Positions 17,727 to 25,262 of a stretch of 64,000 bases of DNA are shown here, piece after piece. Position 1 is the first letter of the stretch, and each line of letters begins with the position of its first letter. Under the pieces are notes generated by a model. The model made no database searches. It had not been told where the DNA came from and saw only the letters and a list, made by a program, of their open reading frames with translations. The stretch covers positions 1 to 64,000 of the forward strand of contig JANNCN010000015.1 of NCBI GenBank assembly GCA_031386665.1. Reading direction: 5' to 3'. The translations under genes were made by a program, and so were the position numbers. This stretch comes from JANYCG01 sp031386665 (lineage in GTDB: Bacteria > Pseudomonadota > Gammaproteobacteria > Burkholderiales > Burkholderiaceae_C).

Positions 17727-18215
17727 CTAGACGGCAGATGATTGGGCAGGCTTTTTTGGCTTCGGTGGTTTTGAAAGTTTGCCGGGTTTAACAACGTCAA
17801 CAGCTTGGGCGCTTGATTTTGACATCTTCTTCTTGGCGGTTTTAGGCGCCTTGGGCTGTTTGACCATCATTGGAACCGCTCTTGACCGTGTCACTTTGGC
17901 TTGTTTCGGCTTTTCGACGATGCCCAGACGAGCTTCGGAACTCAGGGCCAAGTCACTTTTTTCTCGTCCCTTGCGTTCATTGGCCAACTGTTCGACGGCC
18001 TTCTCGCTGTCGCGCGTTATCTTGGCGGCCGCACTTCTTTGCTCTGCTGTTCGCGCGTCCGAAGTGTCGATTTGTGCGCCCCCAGGGCACCGCGTTTGGC
18101 TGTAGGTATTGCCACATTTGTAAGCGGATTGCGCGGAGACAAGATTGGCTGTATTGGCCAAGACCACGCCAACCAAAAACCTCATCAAATGAACGCTGAC
18201 TTGTGAATGTAGCAC
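17727..18215 (-). CDS. Hypothetical secreted protein, DUF4124-like with Lys/Pro-rich tail
   Basis: About 162 aa. A GTG at 18215 has TTGGAG six bases upstream and opens a plausible signal peptide ending near NLVSAQS; an ATG at 18185 is the alternative. After the signal comes a short YKCGNTYSQTRCPGG segment resembling DUF4124 (two Cys, aromatic), then a charged helix (AEQRSAAAKITRDSEKAVEQ) and a basic tail rich in Lys, Pro and Ala (VVKPGKLSKPPKPKKPAQS). It lies between ferredoxin (convergent) and pth (same strand). Function unknown; the tail could bind DNA, peptidoglycan or acidic polymer, but nothing shows which. Confidence 0.7.
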   Translation of the reverse strand: MLHSQVSVHLMRFLVGVVLANTANLVSAQSAYKCGNTYSQTRCPGGAQIDTSDARTAEQRSAAAKITRDSEKAVEQLANERKGREKSDLALSSEARLGIVEKPKQAKVTRSRAVPMMVKQPKAPKTAKKKMSKSSAQAVDVVKPGKLSKPPKPKKPAQSSAV

Positions 18216-18234
18216 TTTGAACTCCAAAAAAAAT

Positions 18235-18888
18235 TTACGGCGCGGGGTCTAACTGACTGGCTTCCGGTGTTTTCTCTGCTGCAACCTGCACGGGTCGCGG
18301 TGGCTTTGGCCTGGGCGGCTTGCTGGTGTATACCAGCATCGTGGCCTTGTCCATTTCGCCCGCCACAAAATGCGAAACAGCTTTAAGGGCCCGATCAATG
18401 CTCTGCTCAATAGCAGTACGGTGGTCAAGCGAGGGCTTTTTAAGCACCCAATGAATCACTTCTGACTTGATGCCAGGATGCCCAATCCCAAGGCGCAGAC
18501 GCCAAAAATCACCAGTTCCAAGCTGATCGTAAATGTCTCGCAGCCCATTGTGTGTGCCCCGACTGCCGCCCAATTTGAGTTTGGCGTCGCCTGGTTCAAG
18601 GTCAAGCTCGTCGTAAGCCACCAAAATCTCTTGGGGTTCAATCTTGAAAAACCGAGCCAAAGAACCCACGGACTTGCCCGACAGATTCATGAATGTCTGG
18701 GGCTTGAGCAACCAGACGTGTTGCCCTTGCACACTTGTGCGGGCCAGCATTCCAAAATAGCCTTTGTCCATCACTGGCACAACTTTGAGTTCACGGGCGA
18801 GCGCATCAATCCACCAAAATCCGGCATTGTGTCGGGTGCTCTCATACTCTGGGCCAGGGTTGCCCAATCCGACAAACAGTTTGATCAT
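18235..18888 (-). CDS. pth: Peptidyl-tRNA hydrolase
   Basis: 217 aa; releases tRNA from peptidyl-tRNAs that drop off the ribosome. The start ATG at 18888 gives the canonical MIKLFVGLGNPGPEYESTRH, with the catalytic His in TRHNAGF, KPQTFMNLSGKSV, YDELDLEPG and GGSRGTHNGLRDI following in order. The open frame continues upstream to 19215 but without family similarity. The last 25 residues (KPPRPKPPRPVQ...) are a Pro-rich extension beyond the usual length of about 195 aa. It follows rplY, as in most Burkholderiales. Confidence 0.96.
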   Translation of the reverse strand: MIKLFVGLGNPGPEYESTRHNAGFWWIDALARELKVVPVMDKGYFGMLARTSVQGQHVWLLKPQTFMNLSGKSVGSLARFFKIEPQEILVAYDELDLEPGDAKLKLGGSRGTHNGLRDIYDQLGTGDFWRLRLGIGHPGIKSEVIHWVLKKPSLDHRTAIEQSIDRALKAVSHFVAGEMDKATMLVYTSKPPRPKPPRPVQVAAEKTPEASQLDPAP

Positions 18889-18944
18889 GTGCAGAATTTG
18901 ACCACGAAAACACCAAGGCACTGAAATAGCGAAGCGCCAAAAGA

Positions 18945-18968
18945 AAAGGCCCACCGATGTGGGCCTTT
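18945..18968 (-). terminator. Rho-independent terminator downstream of rplY
   Basis: Perfect 10-bp stem AAAGGCCCAC / GTGGGCCTTT around a 4-base loop, followed on the minus strand by TTTTCTTTT. It lies 72 bp beyond the rplY stop and 57 bp before the pth start, so it separates rplY from pth; pth needs readthrough or its own promoter. Confidence 0.85.
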
Positions 18969-19039
18969 CAAGGACATTTCCAAGTCTTTCGACCGAATCA
19001 AGGATTGCTTGGTATTCGCGGCTCCCGAGTATTCCGAAA

Positions 19040-19768
19040 TTACTTCTTGGCGGCGGGCGCTTTGGCAGCAGGAGCTGCCTTTCCAGCAGGTGCGGCTGCT
19101 TTTCCTGCAGCAGCGCCAGCCTTACCAGCCGGCGCCGCAGCACCAGCTTTTGCACCAGCAGCGGGAGCACCGGCAGCAGCAGCGGCAGGATCAGCCGCTG
19201 GCTCAGCACCCGCAACCATCACCACCGACACCAATACTGGATTGTTCTTGCCGTGCGTCACAACCGTCACGCCCTTAGGCAAAACGATGTCTGACAGGTG
19301 CAAAGAAGCGCCCTTTTTCAGTCCGCTGAGATCAACTGCAATGAATTCTGGCAAATCTGCAGGCAAGCACTTCACTTCAATTTCAGTGATGACGTGGTTA
19401 GCGATGCAGCCTTCGGTTTTCACCGCTGGTGAGTTTTCGTCACCGCTGTAGTGCAATGGCACTTTCATGTGCAGCTTGGTGTTCGCATCGACGCGTTGAA
19501 AGTCAATGTGCAAAACGAGCTGCTTGAACGGGTGCATTTGCACGTCACGCAATAGCACTTTGCTTTCAGTACCACCCACGTCCATGTCCAGCACGGTCGA
19601 GTGAAACACCTCTTTCTTGAGGGCGTGCCACAGCGCGTTGTGATCGAGTTCGATCAACTGCGTTGGAACTGTGCCACCATAAACAATACCGGGCGTGCGG
19701 CCGGAAATGCGGAGACGGCGGCTCGCACCCGTACCCTGCTTTGGACGCTCAAAAGCGACAAATTTCAT
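19040..19768 (-). CDS. rplY: 50S ribosomal protein L25 / general stress protein Ctc
   Basis: 242 aa; binds 5S rRNA in the large subunit. The ATG at 19768 has GGAG nine bases upstream and gives MKFVAFERPKQGTGASRRLR, followed by GRTPGIVYGG and the C-terminal beta domain with KGASLHLSDIVLPKGV. It is the long Ctc form (two domains) with an Ala/Pro/Gly/Lys low-complexity tail of about 55 residues built from repeated AAPAGKAG-like units. The tail is encoded by GC-rich repetitive DNA and is probably length-variable between strains. Confidence 0.95.
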   Translation of the reverse strand: MKFVAFERPKQGTGASRRLRISGRTPGIVYGGTVPTQLIELDHNALWHALKKEVFHSTVLDMDVGGTESKVLLRDVQMHPFKQLVLHIDFQRVDANTKLHMKVPLHYSGDENSPAVKTEGCIANHVITEIEVKCLPADLPEFIAVDLSGLKKGASLHLSDIVLPKGVTVVTHGKNNPVLVSVVMVAGAEPAADPAAAAAGAPAAGAKAGAAAPAGKAGAAAGKAAAPAGKAAPAAKAPAAKK

Positions 19769-19906
19769 AAAATCTACTCCAGTGAAAGAATCCACCGCGA
19801 CCAGTGTGATTCCGTTTTAAAAAGGCCCGATGAGAAAAGTCTCACAGGCCCACTTTTTGCCCAGATCAAACGCTCAACTGAAGACCAATTGAGACAGATC
19901 GAAAAC

Positions 19907-20884
19907 CTAGAAAAGGTTTTCCTGATCCGAGAACAAACTCATAACCGACTCACCTTTGGCGATGCGTGCAATCGTTTCTGCGATCAATGGCGCAACGGTA
20001 AGTTGGCGAATTTTTTGACATTCCGACGCAGCTCTGCTCAAAGGGATGGTGTTGGTCACTACGACCTCGTCAAGCGCGTTGCCGTTGGCTATGCGCTCAA
20101 TGGCTGGCCCGGAAAATATGGGGTGAGTGCAGTAGGCGTAAACCTTTTTTGCGCCACGCTCTTTGAGAACCTCGGCAGCTTTCACCAAAGTTCCTGCCGT
20201 GTCGATCATGTCGTCCATGATGACGCAATTGCGGCCATCAATTTCGCCGATCACGTGCATCACCTCGCTCACATTGGCGCGAGGGCGACGCTTGTCAATG
20301 ATGGCCAAATCACAATCCAATTGCTTGGCCAGAGCGCGTGCACGGACGACTCCGCCCACATCTGGCGAGACCACAATCAAATCCTCATATTTCTTCAAGC
20401 GCAAATCCCCGAGCAACACGGGCGACGCATAAATATTGTCCACAGGTATGTCAAAAAAGCCCTGGATTTGGTCAGCATGCAAGTCCATCGTCAAAACTCT
20501 GGCAACACCGACTGCCTGCAACATGTTGGCAACCACTTTGGCTGTGATGGGCACCCGGCTAGACCTCGGACGCCGATCCTGTCTTGCGTAACCGAAATAG
20601 GGAATTACGGCGCTGATACGTTCCGCTGACGCCCGTTTCAGCGCATCAACCATGATCAGCAATTCCATCAAATTTTCGTTGGTCGGCGCGCAAGTGCTTT
20701 GCACGACAAATACGTCTCGTGCCCGAACGTTTTGGTTGATCTCGACAGTCACCTCGCCGTCTGAGAACCGACCTACCGTTGCGGCACCGAGGCTGATATT
20801 CAAATGCCGTGCGATATCCGCGGCCATGCCAGGATTGGCATTACCGGTAAAAACCATGAAATCAGGGGGAGGAGCTACCTGCAT
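19907..20884 (-). CDS. prs: Ribose-phosphate pyrophosphokinase (PRPP synthase)
   Basis: 325 aa; makes PRPP from ribose 5-phosphate and ATP for nucleotide, His and Trp synthesis. The ATG at 20884 is preferred over a TTG at 20899 and gives MQVAPPPDFMVFTGNANPGM. Conserved blocks: FSDGEVTVEINQNVRARDVF, GYARQDRRPRSSRVPI, the metal-binding DLHADQIQGFFDIPVD and the PRPP loop CVIMDDMIDTAGTLVKA. Class I enzyme of normal length. Gene order rplY-prs-tRNA-Gln-ispE is standard for the group. Confidence 0.97.
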   Translation of the reverse strand: MQVAPPPDFMVFTGNANPGMAADIARHLNISLGAATVGRFSDGEVTVEINQNVRARDVFVVQSTCAPTNENLMELLIMVDALKRASAERISAVIPYFGYARQDRRPRSSRVPITAKVVANMLQAVGVARVLTMDLHADQIQGFFDIPVDNIYASPVLLGDLRLKKYEDLIVVSPDVGGVVRARALAKQLDCDLAIIDKRRPRANVSEVMHVIGEIDGRNCVIMDDMIDTAGTLVKAAEVLKERGAKKVYAYCTHPIFSGPAIERIANGNALDEVVVTNTIPLSRAASECQKIRQLTVAPLIAETIARIAKGESVMSLFSDQENLF

Positions 20885-20964
20885 TAGAATTCCGGCCAAG
20901 GCAATGTGAGAAGCTTAGAGACGAACGTTGAGATGAGATTCAAAGACAATTATCAAAAGCGTTT

Positions 20965-21041
20965 TGGCAGGGGAAGAAGGACTCGAACCTTCGCATGCTG
21001 GAATCAAAATCCAGTGCCTTAACCAACTTGGCGACTCCCCT
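20965..21041 (-). tRNA. tRNA-Gln (anticodon TTG)
   Basis: On the minus strand a full cloverleaf can be folded: acceptor stem AGGGGAG / TTCCCCT (one wobble), D arm with GCCAAGTTGGTTAAGGC, anticodon arm CTGGA-TTTTGAT-TCCAG with anticodon TTG, and T arm GAAGG-TTCGAGT-CCTTC. The CCA end is encoded (20965-20967). It lies between ispE and prs. Confidence 0.96.
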
Positions 21042-21086
21042 ACACAGGTCGACAGAATAAATCTGTCAACCCTTTATTCAACCTGA

Positions 21087-21998
21087 CTACACCGAACTTG
21101 CCCATCCTTGAAGCGGGTGAGCGTGCAAATTGCGACACAATTTAACTGCAAACCCAGTCGGTGCCGAGTGGCTCAACTTTTCAAAAACCTGCAGGGTTTC
21201 AGTGGCCTGACCTTTTGTCTGACCTTTTTTCTGACCACTCGTCTGGCTCGGCACCTGCACTTTAGAAAAAACTGCGCTGCCTGAACCCGTCATTTTGCCC
21301 AACAACCCGTTCGAACCCAGCCACTCAATTGCGATGTTCACGCCACCGCAAAGTTCTTGGGCCACTGGCTGCAAATCGTTTCGTCCAAACCCGTATGGCT
21401 CTTCAGCAAAGCCTGTCATTATAGCAGTTTTGGTGTCGCGCTTCAATCTGGGCGCGGAGAAAATACGGCCAGTTTCCAATCCGTCAGGCGGTTTGACGAC
21501 AAGAAAGTACGCCTCTGGCAGGTCAATGGGCGTAATTCTTTCGCCAACGCCTTCTACCCAAGCGTTTTGTCCTGTTAAAAAAAACGGCACGTCCGCCCCA
21601 AGTTCCAAGCCAATTTCAAGCAATTGATCAAGCCTTAGTTGCGTATCCCAAAGTCGATTAAGTGCGAGCAGGGTCGATGCCGCATCAGAAGAACCTCCGC
21701 CCATTCCAGCTTGGGTGGGGATGTGCTTCTCAATGCCAATATGAGCACCATGCGGTGTTTTTGTCGCAGCTTGAAGTGCTCGCGCAGCCCTCAAAATTAA
21801 ATCTTCCTCAGGCAAATCACCTACCAAGTCTTCTCGGCTGAGGAGTCCATCCTTGCGAATTTCGAAATGCAATTGATCGCACCAGTCAATCAACATGAAA
21901 ACCGACTGCAACTCATGGTAGCCATCGGCTCGCCGACCAGTGATGTGCAAAAACAGGTTCAATTTCGCAGGCGCACAAACGTCAAAAATCGCGTTCAT
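21087..21998 (-). CDS. ispE: 4-diphosphocytidyl-2-C-methyl-D-erythritol kinase
   Basis: 303 aa GHMP kinase of the non-mevalonate isoprenoid pathway. N-terminal substrate motif APAKLNLFLHITGRRADGYH and the ATP loop PTQAGMGGGSSDAAST are intact, as is the C-terminal LGKMTGSGSAVF. Near the C-terminus an inserted stretch QTSGQKKGQTKGQATE is encoded by short direct repeats of GTCTGACCTTTT-like DNA and lies on the surface loop before the final strands. The ATG overlaps the lolB stop (ATGA). Confidence 0.96.
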   Translation of the reverse strand: MNAIFDVCAPAKLNLFLHITGRRADGYHELQSVFMLIDWCDQLHFEIRKDGLLSREDLVGDLPEEDLILRAARALQAATKTPHGAHIGIEKHIPTQAGMGGGSSDAASTLLALNRLWDTQLRLDQLLEIGLELGADVPFFLTGQNAWVEGVGERITPIDLPEAYFLVVKPPDGLETGRIFSAPRLKRDTKTAIMTGFAEEPYGFGRNDLQPVAQELCGGVNIAIEWLGSNGLLGKMTGSGSAVFSKVQVPSQTSGQKKGQTKGQATETLQVFEKLSHSAPTGFAVKLCRNLHAHPLQGWASSV

Positions 21999-22534
21999 GG
22001 CTCAAACACCATTTTGAGTTCTACCTTGCTCGGCAGGTTTCGCCTGGCAGTCAGGCGGCCATTTGCAATTTGCGATAAATCGGCCTGCCATTCGGCAGCT
22101 GCTGCGCCCTTACCAGCCAACCAGTTAAAAAGGCTGTCCACAGGAACAGCCGTGCCTGTCACGTGTTTAAGCAAAGCATCAAGCGATTCGAAGGATTGCC
22201 GTGCCCCGTTGGCCTGCAACTCTGCGGTGCCTTGCGACCATCGCAAATTGGCGACAACACTTCCCAAGGGGTTGGTCAGCATTAAACTTCCAGTTTGAGG
22301 ATTGCCTACCAGTTCAAAACCCGCGCTAAATGACTGCCCCTTTGGAGGGCCGGAGTCAGAGGCTTCATCCGAATCAATTTTCAAGGCCAGCCGGCCTCTA
22401 TAGAATACCTGCGTTTCGATCGAACCTGCACTGTCTTCGGCTGGTAAATTACGCTGTGAAGGGGTTGAACAACCGGCAAGGACAGCGGTAACAAGCAGGG
22501 CACAAGCGATGTTGGCCCGGCACACACCCGTCAC
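21995..22534 (-). CDS. lolB: Outer-membrane lipoprotein insertion protein LolB
   Basis: 179 aa. Accepts lipoproteins from LolA and places them in the outer membrane. Signal peptide with lipobox LAGC (ALLVTAVLAGCSTPSQRN) near residue 22, then the half-barrel fold with YRGRLALKIDS and LMLTNPLGSVVANLRW. The stop/start overlaps on both sides (TPR gene upstream, ispE downstream) indicate a single transcript. Sequence similarity in LolB is low, so context adds weight. Confidence 0.9.
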   Translation of the reverse strand: MTGVCRANIACALLVTAVLAGCSTPSQRNLPAEDSAGSIETQVFYRGRLALKIDSDEASDSGPPKGQSFSAGFELVGNPQTGSLMLTNPLGSVVANLRWSQGTAELQANGARQSFESLDALLKHVTGTAVPVDSLFNWLAGKGAAAAEWQADLSQIANGRLTARRNLPSKVELKMVFEP

Positions 22535-24357
22535 GGCTTCACTCGCAACCGCTTGAGCGTTTCAACCAGCGTCTCACTTTCGGAATTTAAAGCGACACCT
22601 TCACGCCAAACCACCAAAGCCTGGTCACGCTTTCCAATCACCCACAAAACTTCTCCCAAGTGAGCCGCAATTTCAGCATCAGGTTTTGACTTGAAAGCAT
22701 TTTGAAGTATTCGCAACGCCTCAGGCAAATTGCCGCTTTGAAACTCGACCCACCCCAAACTGTCTGTGATAAATGGATCATCAGGTGCTAATTCAAGTGC
22801 TTTGAGGATCAATTGGCGGGCTTCCGGCAAGCGCACTTTACGCTCAGCCAACGAATACCCCAAAGCGTTGTACGCATGCTGGTAGTCCGGCTTTGAAGCC
22901 ATAATGGCCCGCAAAATACGCTCCATCTCGTCCAGTTGACCCAACTTTTCGGCAAGGGTTGCCTGCTCGTAAAGCAACTCGTGATCGATTGCGCTCTGCG
23001 CATTCTTTTCAAACAAAAGGGTGTAGGCGCTTTGGAACTGTTTGTTGTCTCTCAGAAATTGCACTTCCGCCACAATTTTGGCGCGAGCCTCAGCAGGTGA
23101 TTTCTCAGGCAATCCTTTAAGCAGTTTTCGTCCCTCTTCCAGTCGACCTTGTTTGGCCAATATGGCTGCACGTCGACTTTGAGCCCCAATCAAGTCGTCA
23201 GAGTTTTCAATCTGGCCAAGCCACTTCTCTGCTTGCGCGAAGTCCTCCCGTAATTCCGAAATTTGGGCTAATGAAAGATAGGCCTGCGCCAAACTTCGCG
23301 CGCCTTCAGGAGTTCGGTTCGTTGGCCCTGTGGTCACCAATTCAATGTGCCGCTTTAAAGACACCTCCGCCAAGTCCAGCTTTTTCTCCTGTATTTCAAG
23401 CGCCCCTTTAACCAGCCAAGCCTGAGCGTGATTGGGGTGCTGAGTGGTCAAAATTTGCAACTGCGCCGTCGCGTCGGGATAACGCTGGGCGTCCAATAGC
23501 ACCCTGGCAAAATCCATGCGAATCTCGCCGCTTGCCTTGCCTTCAAGGTGCTTGCGCACAATTTGCTCTGCTAAGGGTGTTTTGGCTTGTACCAGTGACA
23601 TCGCGATTTGGGCTGGCCCCTCAAACGTGACATCCAACTGTTGAGCGCGGGCGGCGGCGTCCAATGCGCCCGTCGCATTGCCGCTGTTGGCACGCATTTG
23701 ACCGACGACCGTCCATGCAACGGAACCCAATTGCGGGCTGGACAAATAGTCAGCAAGAACCTGCTCAACCACTGTGGTTGCGAGCAGTTTGTCAGTTGTC
23801 CGAGTGAAATACCTCGGAATGCCCGCAATGGCGGCGCCACGATCAACTGGGGCCGCGTTCGCAACTTCACTTTTGAGCGGCTCCAGTGTTTCACCCACAC
23901 GGTTCAAGCCTGTCAAGATTTGCAGAATCCAGCCATTCGCCTCACGCGATGCTGGAAAAGCCAATTTCCAGGCCCGAGCCGCTTGAAGCGCAGCATCACC
24001 CGAACGGGCTTGAATAGCCACCTCAACCGCCCGCTCGTAGAGTTTAGGACTCGCTGTCTTGCGGGCTGCATCCAGAATCAAACTGAATCCAACCCCTGGT
24101 TCACCTGATTGTGCATTCATTTCCCCCAAAATTAATTGGTAGAAAAGCGGCGTGTCCAGCGCGGAGTTTTCAACAAAGGCGGTGTCGCCCAGGGGGTCGG
24201 TTGCGGTTTGTGCGATGACACCACTCGTGGCAAAAGGAGCCAAACAAAAAATCGCATGGGCGACCCATCGCGACATTCCTTTTGGCAACGGCTTGGACTT
24301 TGCGAATCGCAAAAAGGCAAATTGGGGTTGATTGGGATCGCTTTTGAAAAGAAACAT
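22531..24357 (-). CDS. Tetratricopeptide repeat protein, probably exported
   Basis: 608 aa from the ATG at 24357; an internal ATG at 24276 would start directly at a signal-like segment (MSRWVAHAIFCLAPFA, cleavage near VIAQ) but has AAGGA touching it. Many TPR units fill residues about 70-600, e.g. HAQAWLVKGALEIQEKKLDL and ALGYSLAERKVRLPEARQL. It always precedes lolB-ispE in this group and overlaps lolB by 4 bp. Likely a periplasmic or outer-membrane-associated scaffold; exact role unknown. Confidence 0.88.
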   Translation of the reverse strand: MFLFKSDPNQPQFAFLRFAKSKPLPKGMSRWVAHAIFCLAPFATSGVIAQTATDPLGDTAFVENSALDTPLFYQLILGEMNAQSGEPGVGFSLILDAARKTASPKLYERAVEVAIQARSGDAALQAARAWKLAFPASREANGWILQILTGLNRVGETLEPLKSEVANAAPVDRGAAIAGIPRYFTRTTDKLLATTVVEQVLADYLSSPQLGSVAWTVVGQMRANSGNATGALDAAARAQQLDVTFEGPAQIAMSLVQAKTPLAEQIVRKHLEGKASGEIRMDFARVLLDAQRYPDATAQLQILTTQHPNHAQAWLVKGALEIQEKKLDLAEVSLKRHIELVTTGPTNRTPEGARSLAQAYLSLAQISELREDFAQAEKWLGQIENSDDLIGAQSRRAAILAKQGRLEEGRKLLKGLPEKSPAEARAKIVAEVQFLRDNKQFQSAYTLLFEKNAQSAIDHELLYEQATLAEKLGQLDEMERILRAIMASKPDYQHAYNALGYSLAERKVRLPEARQLILKALELAPDDPFITDSLGWVEFQSGNLPEALRILQNAFKSKPDAEIAAHLGEVLWVIGKRDQALVVWREGVALNSESETLVETLKRLRVKP

Positions 24358-24397
24358 GAATCCATAATAATCCAACCACGTTTGTAAGTTGAATCAC

Positions 24398-25213
24398 ATG
24401 CCCGAATTGCCTGAAGTTGAAGTAACCCGACAGAGTTTTGTCAATCGCATCCAGGGTGCCCGTGTATTGAACGTGACCATGGGCAAGGCGCTACGGTGGC
24501 CTTTAGGATGCCCCCCGGACAACCTATCTGGGCGAACCGTCATCGCAGTACGTCGAAGGGGAAAGTACCTGCTAATTGACCTTGATGTAGGTCTTTTGTT
24601 GGTTCATTTGGGAATGTCTGGCAGCCTTACATTTTCTAACAATCTTAAAAATCGAGGCGTTCACGACCATTTTGAGATGCTAACCACCCTGGGAACCTTG
24701 CGCTTGACCGACCCTCGTCGATTTGGTGCTGTGGTTTTTGCTGACACAGAAGACGGCGCGGTGGCGCAAAGGCTTTTAGGGAAGCTCGGGGTGGAGCCTC
24801 TATCCGACGACTTCAATTTGACGGCTTTTCACACCGGCCTGAAAAGTCGAAATACCCCTATCAAGCAGCTGTTACTCGCCGGGGACTTGGTGGTAGGCGT
24901 CGGAAACATTTACGCCTCAGAGGCTCTGTTTCTGGCCGGGATTCGGCCAACACTCCGCGCCCAAAAACTGAGTCGGCCGCGAGCGGCCAGACTTCATGGC
25001 GCAATCAAGCTGGTGCTTGCACGGGCGGTTGAGCGTGGGGGTAGCACTCTGCGTGACTTTTCAAATGCGAATGGAGAAACGGGACACTTCCAACTTGAAG
25101 CCATGGTTTATGGCCGCGGCGGCGAGGGCTGCAAGGTCTGTTCGACGTCCATCCGGCAGATTCGGCAAGGCCAAAGATCGACGTTTTTCTGCCCCTTGTG
25201 CCAGAAAAACTAA
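24398..25213 (+). CDS. mutM: Formamidopyrimidine-DNA glycosylase (MutM/Fpg)
   Basis: 271 aa. Removes 8-oxoguanine and formamidopyrimidines and nicks the strand. The start must be the ATG at 24398 because the catalytic N-terminal proline follows it (MPELPEVEV). Other marks: VRRRGKYLLIDL with the catalytic Lys, the H2TH segment VGVGNIYASEALFLAGI and the C-terminal zinc finger CKVC-X16-CPLC (residues about 246-267). It is divergent from the TPR-lolB-ispE operon with 40 bp between starts and is followed by a GTPase gene and mutY. Confidence 0.97.
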   Translation: MPELPEVEVTRQSFVNRIQGARVLNVTMGKALRWPLGCPPDNLSGRTVIAVRRRGKYLLIDLDVGLLLVHLGMSGSLTFSNNLKNRGVHDHFEMLTTLGTLRLTDPRRFGAVVFADTEDGAVAQRLLGKLGVEPLSDDFNLTAFHTGLKSRNTPIKQLLLAGDLVVGVGNIYASEALFLAGIRPTLRAQKLSRPRAARLHGAIKLVLARAVERGGSTLRDFSNANGETGHFQLEAMVYGRGGEGCKVCSTSIRQIRQGQRSTFFCPLCQKN

Positions 25214-25262
25214 ACGAATTTGTGCCTCTCGGTGATATATTGAAAGATTATTTGGGGTTCCA

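Noticed and set aside
19601..20629. 342-codon plus-strand frame opposite prs and rplY
   Set aside because: It is antisense to two well-supported genes and encodes no recognisable domain.
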